Shown here in pieces: positions 17,901-22,270 of a stretch of 26,553 nucleotides of DNA. The notes below the pieces were generated by a model that worked only from the letters and a program-made list of their open reading frames with translations, did not search any database and was not told the origin of the DNA. Source of the DNA: W0P28-013 sp963593685 (GTDB lineage Bacteria; Bacteroidota; Bacteroidia; Bacteroidales; Paludibacteraceae). Made by a program: the position numbers and the translations under genes. Where the stretch lies: assembly GCA_963593685.1 (NCBI GenBank), contig CAVBBP010000039.1, forward strand, positions 1 through 26,553. The letters run 5' to 3'. The first letter of the stretch is position 1, and every line of letters starts with the position of its first letter.

Positions 17901-19273
17901 TTCGAGATTTCAAAAAAATGATGGTCAATCAAGCGGTCGGAGCTTTGTCTTACTTGCCAAGCGTGATGACACCTCGAACGCAGAACCGCATAGACATTGA
18001 TGAAAATGCGGATGTGTTTTCGGTATTTCTGCGTCGCAACGTGAATATCGCTCACTTCCTCGCGTTCGGAAACTTGCATATGCTTATGGGGCGCGTTATG
18101 GCGAACGACAATCTTTCGCGGAATATCGTCAAAGCGTCGGGCGCGAGTATGCGCGACCAACTTTTGAAGCACGTTCGCGATATTCTTTCGCCGAAACTGC
18201 TCGGTGCGGATGCTTACGCGACGAATCCGACGGTAAATTTGCTTACTACATTTGCGGCACGCGTTGCTCTCGGTGCGAATTTGCTTGTCGCGTTGCGACA
18301 GGTAGGTGGCTTGCCGGCGTTTGCTTTTGAAGCGGGATGGAGAAAGACGATGATGTCGTCCCTTTCGTTTGCGGCGAATCCTATCGCGGCAATTGATAGA
18401 ATGAAAGCGATTATCAATTCTCCGGGATGGACGGCGCGTTATGGAAATAATGAACTTTCTACACAGCTTGAAGTTTTGCGCAAGCAAGGAAAGGGAAGAT
18501 TGCTTAGCAAATTCTTCCAAGTGTATATGGCAACGAATAAATACGGCGATGCCGTTCCCGTGCTTATTTTCGGGCAAGGTATTTATGCGGCAACGCAGAA
18601 AGAGCTTGTAGGCAAAATCAATCCCGAAACGGGCAGGATTTACACGCAGGAAGAAATCGATGCACAGGCAATGAGCACGGTTTGGGATATGGTCGAGAAA
18701 ACACAGCAAACTTCGCGCACGGCGAATATGTCTACGTGGCAACGCTCGGGGCAAGCGGGATTGCGTTTGATTGCGCAATTCCAATCTTCTACGGCGCAAT
18801 TCCTTGCGGCGGAAGTTGCGGCTCTACGGCAAGTCTACGCTCAACCGAAAAGCAAGGAAGCGTGGAAGAAGCTCGGTTCGGTGCTATTTACGAATCACGT
18901 TATGCTTCCGGGGATGTATGTTGCTTTCGGCGTGTTGTGGAAAGCGATGTTCGGCGATGATGATGACGATTTCGCAGAAGCGGTAAAGCAAGACTTTATT
19001 ACGTCGTGCATTCTCGGTCCGGCGAGCGGCATCTTCGTCTTAGGTTCAGTTATCACCGGACTTGCGTCGAGCAAAAAGGGCTATCAGCAAGCGATGGTCG
19101 TTCCCGCGTATTCGGTCGGTTCGCGAGTTATTAGCGGAATCGGCAAGATTGCCGACGCTATCTCCGATGAAGACAAGGATGGCGAGGATTTGTTAAAGGC
19201 GATAAATAAGCTTGGGCGCGTGCTCGCTCCCGTCCGCGATGTTGAAGATATTTTCAGCACGATTGCCGATTAA
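8972..19273 (+). CDS. Giant polyvalent ejection protein (3433 aa): ParB/ddrB-like, two ART-like domains, zincin-like, membrane C-terminus
   Basis: One uninterrupted frame fills 39% of the window. Domains in order: polar low-complexity N-terminus (1-110); helical region with hydrophobic Ala/Gly segments (about 432-600); Pro/Glu linker (about 780-830); ddrB-like ParB-superfamily domain (about 1020-1165, QERNRSGRRT and SGEGRSRLL motifs, GHY at 1024); helical follow-on to about 1400; first ART-like domain (about 1445-1690; KWFGDWE, VVYHGT with H1491, closing QIKSATDNTGAFDASNPDIRFS); second ART-like domain (about 1761-2130; VYHGSPH with H1766, GTGEGAQSFGWGHY, LLDW, GTNYVIYSGDDLKIV) split by a coiled coil; zincin-like segment with HELGWH at 2151-2156 and D2203/E2204; long helical region; conserved C-terminal hydrophobic domain (about 3090-3370). 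Such polyvalent proteins are known in phages and mobile elements and are thought to be delivered with DNA. Placement after gp14- and gp15-like genes puts it in the gp16 position. No lytic transglycosylase motif was seen. Catalysis is inferred. Confidence 0.85.
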   Translation: MATGTEREISTQEATEAYSENPGSLQENKTGKPSMDSFEQTSSQQDGGGSGYTIGGDELNEITTNSSNGAEVPTLGDIAASEWQAGRDAEAQEKLNAQVSYALGEVEREKKAREEMIKRERMSEVFSNFIGTDKEAWEDADMSEDTANLIVGMWAGIRGMGVKYDDPEWMEANFGVKDKKEAARLIAVQQADLGRQSVLSESKLSRIPRNDEEAKERVEAANKITGESRAFYTEEEYKHIGKLADNRRKLASAVASGMSDEAIAAASVLSLDSLSTSQREVVLARLRPNEQRDAVTLAQAMRAQTDNLYAWDVLREFGNGLYSAGRSIGNMAELLSQDSEARDAYMYGTQYALMNGARPGEEYEFLKNLSDEELRKIRGFTTRKHFFAKFEDGFDVVRESLASTYAQDLGESNYGESEGVWGFIRENSLKATRSVGEMAPTIALTLLADAAAAATGGAAAPAAIAVNAAVWGMRGASVAMLWSQGVSEFYTQANREGWRTDTGDMKAAAVAYGCWFAALNKLEISALVSRGGRAVVGKTFGGLTLAQKLALSNAKSASARFAVGITRGVPGFLGASAFEGIEEGLEALGMGIAANALNPTDEHGNELYSGDRLVSDIWENTVEGWKVAPFMILPMNAVGYTNSMTHRNLVGKDGKKYSLLNAEREIIARRAYAESLVELRGKELSLSDLLNVPAEESERKKYYEEKGFSKKQIAAIERASEFQEILNREASESSAQDAAMDEETAARIDAAEEETFGDSQDGNAKPKPRKIIGEHAIYDEDVVPEVEPETTPEKEANVVPEEENGEQPVEPKKPSVLFEEVSARNTHRIGVLRGSAFSIDGELEFAQKAYEEFAKISEEAKKNGKPEPNFVEFFENKLEELTVRDKDGAIDSINGNLSPEVIQTLANAIDYESRGGRRGSLNAVLSAYLDEANNDSLDISRGKEELVRDAWQTAFGGRFEEEASTEQSNTQGRAVADEETAQGGEEAANPSQQSGEQREAEKTPKSDTWEAMTPSVDKPIVVKGHYQVVDLSELKFVDVNDKAQQDEQERNRSGRRTLVQVAQMLSAFVSERLTDDKHTDRGAPIYRVLEDGTLRSVSGEGRSRLLREVYDSKGEAAKLYREQVEKFAAEHGIKIPEGVKNPVLLRIADDTGGLSWAELAKASNADMKSAYSEVEEAHADARELPKIIHLLNSRSGENILEDVDFCLAFAEIVGAGTKYTQDRKQGFKETLGSRIENALVAFILNDRETATELFDSPLSFGSVLNTLRKVSVDLVRLKDNEKYNISGEISTALKAAVYARNQKSLGSKLTPTQLIEQFFMQETLGFEKSPKAGVDVKVAERLANLMVDKKRSLLGKALIGYVAEVERENGIDGSAQSLFGEAGNISKAEMLSRGEREQAKVVNDGDVLFQREESSRGSKEAQREAAEIERKAKENGTWMKAPNGKPTKLSEKQWVQVRTKAFKKWFGDWEHDAENASKVVDENGEPLVVYHGTNWKALKEKTGDAAFKNSFVKNTSEGAGFYFTKDKSLASGYGEPVACFLNLKNPKSAKGDLLLVSEEEIKSGKVKNVVEENKARIVKAVRNWKREMESKGWEFYDEIDSDLLNGLNGGTVERVLDNLLSTDGFIKQEEYDSDKFAADVRSVASKVFGIDGYVSEKYGDGAGVYVAFRSEQIKSATDNTGAFDASNPDIRFSAGEEAQKVNAGDWRSLLDVFKSWLPGVKVRVVDDVEAELKGAQERKTAGLSEEQKKEASRWRNSRFQIVNVYHGSPHRFTEEPNAPIGRFRDDKMGTGEGAQSFGWGHYLTAKYGIAKGYAQRLARRSKNLSVSEMLEIPAVSRINSVVKGKIDEVVDRLSRDGVYEREELEKAADHLLSEFHMFLRSSESANVYNNRISSWISRELAEAKERAEKYKAELDDAKKDIVEAEEFIAKHKSDLRFAKAVRNKESSLELIKEIIPDYSKKFKLAYDYEKYFEGMERILKDALDGALVSEEFATASRSLDELRNIYTVEFDDSKLLDWKSGIPKDVFESFLSELRSVGEEKLARDVEEKIIPEKTPLSELHDMVPNAKKVVVSKALWRTGVVGHRFPAQSFGSGDYSKGTNYVIYSGDDLKIVDAKRWMKTDENSKVLGWYDSNNREVVVGKGANAGTIIHELGWHATFDWARENSPELYQKMKDYAESAPEEVKARVRELYGEDLSAEVFMDEVGAMLFTQEHAGKLDEVLKTKEAKTWWAKVKRLFSRIWKSMISAIGGNNVDINALAKMTPQKAMNALAEAFVDGKTLGNVGNTKLSHSAELLYQRAAREQEARGREQEARNNARRELTPGQQARKNLAERARKRWQRAGAKTGYAGVVEHGAEVLLAAMLKHGTKINNWKDDAPDAAMDYAKRLFPWEEEPVLKDMIDVARQAANELSSARSDITRQIVGSTVDIWRKIRESTKDASISEARSFIMKQLHAYERANYSPRDFARAERFMERRRVLAQQGRLNNGALQMSNEELANLGVPKFEDFKPSSDTETWVDRIVSAVEGKHGDNEPMLLGVLRKTLYGKLRDSARRIHNSTAAVRAMRILDDMLARGNTKEQIIKMAKEAEEVIRAGASKQSAWQLREKILRMTEPFARFSPKKVEKDRITAGLTEMFFYYFRNATFMPATEIDARIKELNGLIESKPGIDGGDTFILGEGDRKMLALVQERAALTVALKYREGVDAKDAEILSGVLAILEERRTAGDRNFVSRLEKAEEDAKKIADTIAEAIVMGKKNRSGEDTGSIKNAIGGAFTGALSLKQQLLDAIRHCPVGKVRDNAIAMIERLDKQIADADLKKSEIEQRNHEWFCAKICEIFGDGKKVLKSAKARASEASRIIAKLATPNNEYKEFSASGDVALSYAQVLQIYSSVRQEDVQISFKGLTPEEIDALPESAKALYRRIKQIPKLKKAIGEAGIRFLDECGDKFMQEAVDIDRVAFDIAGVPLTIRNKDYFPIVRDFKKMMVNQAVGALSYLPSVMTPRTQNRIDIDENADVFSVFLRRNVNIAHFLAFGNLHMLMGRVMANDNLSRNIVKASGASMRDQLLKHVRDILSPKLLGADAYATNPTVNLLTTFAARVALGANLLVALRQVGGLPAFAFEAGWRKTMMSSLSFAANPIAAIDRMKAIINSPGWTARYGNNELSTQLEVLRKQGKGRLLSKFFQVYMATNKYGDAVPVLIFGQGIYAATQKELVGKINPETGRIYTQEEIDAQAMSTVWDMVEKTQQTSRTANMSTWQRSGQAGLRLIAQFQSSTAQFLAAEVAALRQVYAQPKSKEAWKKLGSVLFTNHVMLPGMYVAFGVLWKAMFGDDDDDFAEAVKQDFITSCILGPASGIFVLGSVITGLASSKKGYQQAMVVPAYSVGSRVISGIGKIADAISDEDKDGEDLLKAINKLGRVLAPVRDVEDIFSTIAD

Positions 19274-19280
19274 AAATTTT

Positions 19281-19347
19281 GCTATCACCGAAATTAGCTC
19301 GGAGCACGGTTTTTGAGGAAAATTCGCTATCACCGAAATTAGCTCGG
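19281..19347. repeat. Two exact 22-bp direct repeats 45 bp apart
   Basis: The 22-base unit (begins GCTATCACCG, ends TTAGCTCGG) occurs at 19281-19302 and 19326-19347, just after the stop of the giant gene. Each unit contains a CCGA/TCGG inverted repeat around AATTAGC. The spacing of 45 bases is about four helical turns. The repeats lie in the 3' region where the rightward late operon and the leftward accessory operon converge. Candidate roles are protein-binding sites, integrase arm sites or a transcript-end element. Confidence 0.85.
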
Positions 19348-19424
19348 GATGCCTTAAACGCTCGAAATTTGCCTTAAAACTGACGAAAAATCGTTGGTTT
19401 TGCGAAAAAGCCGTTAAGAGCGTG

Positions 19425-19459
19425 AAAAAAGGGAACGCCGGCATATTGTCGGCGTTCCC
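19425..19459 (-). terminator. Rho-independent terminator of the minus-strand accessory operon
   Basis: GGGAACGCCG at 19431-19440 pairs perfectly with 19450-19459 around a nine-base loop. On the minus strand the stem is followed by six T (A run at 19425-19430). It lies downstream of the three minus-strand genes and of the CRISPR-repeat-like element, so all four would share one transcript end. There is no T run on the plus side. Confidence 0.85.
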
Positions 19460-19537
19460 GTGCTTGTCGCTTTGCAAGTGAGCTTGTATAGATTTGAGAT
19501 AAACACACTTAACTAAACGATAGGCAAAAATATTTGC

Positions 19538-19578
19538 GTTTCAATCCACACACGGAGCGGTTGATAGCTCCCTGCGAC
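19538..19578 (-). ncRNA. Solitary type I-C CRISPR-repeat-like element, candidate RNA anti-CRISPR
   Basis: Read on the minus strand, the 41 bases divide as: GT; a 10-base arm CGCAGGGAGC; an 8-base loop TATCAACC; a 10-base arm GCTCCGTGTG that pairs with the first at nine of ten positions (one G-U, one G-G mismatch); then TGGATTGAAAC. A typical I-C repeat has exactly this order: GT, a stem starting CGC, a short loop, the closing arm ending in G, and the 11-base TGGATTGAAAC that becomes the crRNA 5' handle. The ends are kept, while the stem is longer and differs in sequence but still pairs. No second repeat or spacer array is in the window. It lies 58 bases past the stop of a minus-strand gene and upstream of that operon's terminator, so it should be transcribed. 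Confidence 0.6.
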
Positions 19579-19636
19579 AAATGGCATTAGAGCGCAATTT
19601 GCATTGAGACGCAAGGGCGATTTTCGGCATTTTGAT

Positions 19637-19990
19637 CTATGCGTATTGCTCGCAAAGTTTCGCGCTATTTTCATTTATCGTCAAAATATATTTGACGAAC
19701 GCTTCATCGCTTTTTTTATGCGCGCTTACTGCGCTTAACATCATCATACACTTTGCGGAAAACTCTTCTCCCGCAATAATTAGTGATAATATTTTCGCTA
19801 TGCCGCATCCTATTTTCCCGCAAATGGTTTGCGCGTGTTTCATAATCCTAACTTCCTTGTCCGGTGTGTTGTCGTTTCTTTTTTCGTAGATTGCGTCGAT
19901 AGCTGATTGTAGCTTTGCGACAAACTCTTTCGAGATTATCGCATCCGTGATTTTCTGCAATTTTTCAGTTTCTACAAGTTTGCATTCCAT
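19637..19990 (-). CDS. Hypothetical small protein of the accessory operon (117 aa)
   Basis: Unrecognised. The 117 residues are mostly helical: an N-terminal amphipathic part (LQKITDAIISKEFVAKLQSAIDAIYEKRND), then a Cys/Gly/Ile-rich hydrophobic part (ICGKIGCGIAKILSLIIAG, CMMMLSAVSAHKK) which could be a membrane-associated helix. Five Cys residues are present. The start has GGAG about 11 bases upstream. It is the last protein gene of a minus-strand operon whose 3' UTR carries the CRISPR-repeat-like element. By position it is a candidate anti-defence gene, but nothing in the sequence itself identifies a function. Confidence 0.6.
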   Translation of the reverse strand: MECKLVETEKLQKITDAIISKEFVAKLQSAIDAIYEKRNDNTPDKEVRIMKHAQTICGKIGCGIAKILSLIIAGEEFSAKCMMMLSAVSAHKKSDEAFVKYILTINENSAKLCEQYA

Positions 19991-20015
19991 AATTATTTAT
20001 TCTCCGTGTTAAGTG

Positions 20016-20333
20016 TTAAAAGAAATCAACGATTGCTATTCCGTCCGTGTTTTTGGAGTTTCGGACGCATTCGAGAAGAAACACTCGCGTCTCTTCAATC
20101 CATTCGTTGGCTTCCTCGCGCGTCTCGAACGGCAAATCGTCTCCGTGCGGGATTAAAAACGTAAAGCAATTGTAGTAGTCGTCGTCAGCCGGCGAGTAGT
20201 CTTTTTCCCACTCCTCGTATACCGCGAGACGATATTTTTTCGTCGCGGAAAAAAACTCTTGGTCGACAAATTCTTCTTGCAACGCGTCGAGCGTTGTATT
20301 AGCGTTATTAACAGTAAGTGATGTCATAGTCAT
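20016..20333 (-). CDS. Hypothetical acidic small protein of the accessory operon (105 aa)
   Basis: The start follows AAGGAGCAA closely (ATG at 20333, a second in-frame ATG two codons on). The protein is strongly acidic (EEFVDQEFF, EEWEKDYSPADDDYY, ETREEANEWIEETR) and aromatic-rich, ends in DFF, and has no signal peptide. A compact alpha/beta fold is likely (YNCFTFLIP strand, then a helix at REEANEWIEETRVFLLECV). Small acidic proteins of this size are frequent among phage anti-defence proteins, including DNA mimics, but no specific family is recognised. Only 25 bases separate it from the next gene downstream, which supports co-transcription. Confidence 0.65.
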   Translation of the reverse strand: MTMTSLTVNNANTTLDALQEEFVDQEFFSATKKYRLAVYEEWEKDYSPADDDYYNCFTFLIPHGDDLPFETREEANEWIEETRVFLLECVRNSKNTDGIAIVDFF

Positions 20334-20383
20334 TTGCTCCTTATGTTTGATGTTTGTAAATATTAAATGTATGGTCGTATGTG

Positions 20384-20434
20384 CCGTCCGTCGGAGTCTT
20401 TGTCGAAATCTGTCTCCGACGGACGGTTTTTTTT
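20384..20434 (+). terminator. Perfect plus-strand terminator between two minus-strand genes
   Basis: CCGTCCGTCGGAG at 20384-20396 pairs perfectly with 20414-20426 (13 bp, 17-base loop) and is followed by eight T at 20427-20434. Read on the minus strand the same hairpin has no T tail, so it is directional. It should stop rightward read-through from the late operon. On the minus-strand mRNA it forms a strong intergenic hairpin that may stabilise or separate the flanking cistrons. Confidence 0.85.
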
Positions 20435-20445
20435 CGTCTTAAAAA

Positions 20446-20913
20446 TTAGTCAAAAAGCGGGCGCATCCCGTGTTGCCAAAAATCGCGATTGCAATCGATC
20501 GTCATCCATCGGTCGTTGACTCCGTCGATTTCGTCGCACGTCGAGTTGCAATCCCACACTTTCGAGCTCATCAAATCGTCAGACTCAATAACGCGCTCAT
20601 CGTCGGTTGTCGCCGTCAATCGATAATCACGATTACCGATCGTTAAAAGGCAGACGATCTGCCAACGTCCGTTGCCGGATTTCCGTTTGGCGACGGATTT
20701 TTTCAGCGCGCAAAAATCTTCCGCATTGAGGTAGATTTCTTCGAGCTCCGCATCCGTATACGCTCCTTTAATCTTGCGGTCGATCTCGTCGCAATCGACG
20801 TCGTCGAGCGGATAATCGCCGCGCAATGTATCGGGATTATTGACGTTAACTACTGCGGACGTCCAATTGATCTCGCATTGCGGATCGGTCGTGTATTTAA
20901 CTTGCATTTTCAT
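20446..20913 (-). CDS. Hypothetical acidic, cysteine-containing protein (155 aa), first gene of accessory operon
   Basis: Unrecognised 155-residue protein with an acidic first half (PLDDVDCDEIDRKIKGAYTDAELEEIY) and beta-rich second half (WQIVCLLTIGNRDYRLTATTDDERVI). The C-terminus has scattered Cys and Trp (VWDCNSTCDEIDG, DRWMTIDCNRDFW). Six Cys residues may bind metal, but they do not form a standard zinc-finger spacing. A strong promoter lies about 65 bases upstream of its start. The Shine-Dalgarno is weak (AAAGG, ten bases before ATG). Being promoter-proximal in the operon that ends with a CRISPR-repeat mimic, it is a good anti-CRISPR or anti-restriction candidate by association only. Confidence 0.65.
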   Translation of the reverse strand: MKMQVKYTTDPQCEINWTSAVVNVNNPDTLRGDYPLDDVDCDEIDRKIKGAYTDAELEEIYLNAEDFCALKKSVAKRKSGNGRWQIVCLLTIGNRDYRLTATTDDERVIESDDLMSSKVWDCNSTCDEIDGVNDRWMTIDCNRDFWQHGMRPLFD

Positions 20914-20976
20914 TTTTTTTAACCTTTCGTTCAGTTTTTTTTATGTTGTATTGTGTATCTCAAATCTATGTCCCTT

Positions 20977-21045
20977 ATAATATCTACGCGCGCGCGAGAG
21001 TCAATACTTTTTTTAACTTTTTTTAATTTTTTTTCAAATATTTTT
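20977..21045 (-). promoter_or_regulatory. Strong sigma-70-type promoter with phased A-tracts, minus strand
   Basis: On the minus strand TTGACT (21004-20999) and TATTAT (20982-20977) are separated by 16 bases. Upstream of the -35 lie four T-runs on the plus strand (A-tracts on the minus strand) at 21008-21014, 21018-21024, 21027-21034 and 21041-21045, spaced about one helical turn apart. This is an UP-element-like, probably bent region. The spacer contains an alternating CG run with flanking TCT/AGA, a possible operator. It drives the accessory operon. Confidence 0.75.
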
Positions 21046-21048
21046 CCG

Positions 21049-21113
21049 CTTGTCAACGCAAGGTTCTACGTCGAGCAGTGTTCCACGTAGAACATTTATT
21101 TTTTACTTGTCAA
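21049..21113. other. attP-like cluster: direct repeats around an inverted repeat with a parS-like 16-mer
   Basis: The 8-mer CTTGTCAA occurs at 21049-21056 and 21106-21113. Between them a perfect 9-bp inverted repeat GTTCTACGT (21063-21071) / ACGTAGAAC (21085-21093) is found. The right half lies in TGTTCCACGTAGAACA (21080-21095), one base away from the palindrome TGTTCCACGTGGAACA that resembles bacterial parS sites. It abuts the integrase stop codon, a usual place for attP, so integrase arm/core sites are one reading. A centromere-like site is another. Confidence 0.4.
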
Positions 21114-22270
21114 GCTTTTTTTGGCAAAATCTCAAAATATTTTTTTGCATCCTCCGCCGGCATAAGCGCCGCCAAATAATGTCTATACATTGTAGATACG
21201 CCACGATGCCGTAAAAGCAACGCGGTTTTTTCCGCGCTCCCGCAAAGCGATATGTGCGCCGTGCAAAATGTATGACGCAATGCATTACGCTTCCACGCAA
21301 CGCCGGATTTTTTTGTTATGACTTCAAAAAAATCTCTCGACGGAGCGGGTATCGCTCCCTCACGTTCCCGCGCACTCGCTACCGCGATCCACGCAAAAAC
21401 CGTGTCCGGCAAAATCGGACTCTGCATTATCCAGTTGTCCCGAGTCTTGCAAATCTCCGCAGGCACGACGATTTTCCCGCGCTCGCAATCTATCCACTCC
21501 CAACGCATCCGTCGAGCTTCTTCTCGTCTCAATCCCGCAAACGCACGGAGCGCAAAATTAGCTACATACTCCGGATACTCACGGCTTATCCACTCCATCA
21601 ACATACGCACCTCGTCGACGCTAAAAACCTCGACGCACTGCGGAGCTACCTTGGGCAACGCCGTAAAATCAATTAGCGGAGCACGCGCCACGTAGTCCAA
21701 CGCAACCGCACGTTTAAATAATCCCGCAATCTTTGTAGCAATCACCGCAACTGACCGTGCCGACATATCCAACCGCGACAACCACGCCGTTATCTCGCGT
21801 CCCTTTATCGTCGCAATCTCTCTCCCGCCAAAATCCCGAGCAAATCTCCCGAGATAGCACCTCTGCGCAGATAGATACGCATCCGACATCCCTCTCCGCT
21901 CCGTCTGCTCGATCACCTCCGCAACCACCGCATCCACGGTCGCGTGTCTACGTGCTCTCTCCTCCGCTCGCTCTCGCCAAAATAAACACGCATCCACCAA
22001 TCCGCACTCTCCGTTGAGTATCTTCTTTGCCGCGTCAAACTCCCTCTGCTCGCTCGCATCAAATATCCGGCGCAAGTCAGCTCCACTCTCCCTATTCATC
22101 CGCTCCGCCGCTCGCGCCATACGCACCGCTTCTTCCCTCGTCGCAAAAAATGTCCGCACTCTCCGTCCATCAACCGTCCGTTGCCATACCCACGGAGACG
22201 CGCGTCTCTCCGCATCGCTCGCCAAAAATACTCCGCGTATACCGCTACCATTACCTGCTCTGTGTCCCAT
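21110..22270 (-). CDS. int: Tyrosine recombinase / phage integrase (386 aa)
   Basis: Site-specific recombinase that would insert the phage genome at attB. Residues about 8-60 form an arm-binding-like domain (GIRGVFLASD, WVWQRTVDGRRVRTFFATREEA). A core-binding domain follows (about 108-200), and the C-terminal catalytic domain is at about 215-386. Visible catalytic residues: R248 in GLRREEA, probable K275, R332-H333 in NALRH, H355 in LLRHRG, and nucleophile Y365 in MYRHYL (ten residues after H355). The usual His three residues before R332 is Asn (N329), a variant I associate with integrases from Verrucomicrobiota-like hosts. No Shine-Dalgarno precedes the ATG at 22270, so the start is uncertain. 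The direct-repeat cluster past its 3' end may be attP. Confidence 0.9.
   Translation of the reverse strand: MGHRAGNGSGIRGVFLASDAERRASPWVWQRTVDGRRVRTFFATREEAVRMARAAERMNRESGADLRRIFDASEQREFDAAKKILNGECGLVDACLFWRERAEERARRHATVDAVVAEVIEQTERRGMSDAYLSAQRCYLGRFARDFGGREIATIKGREITAWLSRLDMSARSVAVIATKIAGLFKRAVALDYVARAPLIDFTALPKVAPQCVEVFSVDEVRMLMEWISREYPEYVANFALRAFAGLRREEARRMRWEWIDCERGKIVVPAEICKTRDNWIMQSPILPDTVFAWIAVASAREREGAIPAPSRDFFEVITKKSGVAWKRNALRHTFCTAHISLCGSAEKTALLLRHRGVSTMYRHYLAALMPAEDAKKYFEILPKKA

Noticed and set aside
17678..18799. Long antisense frame (373 codons) within the giant gene
   Set aside because: Same shadow composition (Arg/His/Ile-rich); the sense strand codes the conserved C-terminal domain.
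19193..19477. Minus-strand ORF over the end of the giant gene
   Set aside because: It overlaps the giant gene, runs through the intrinsic terminator, and its internal repeat of ELISVIA merely reflects the 22-bp DNA repeats.
19501..19640. A true CRISPR array
   Set aside because: Only one repeat-like unit is present. No second copy of the GTTTCAATCC end or regular spacers were found anywhere in the window, and no cas genes are visible.
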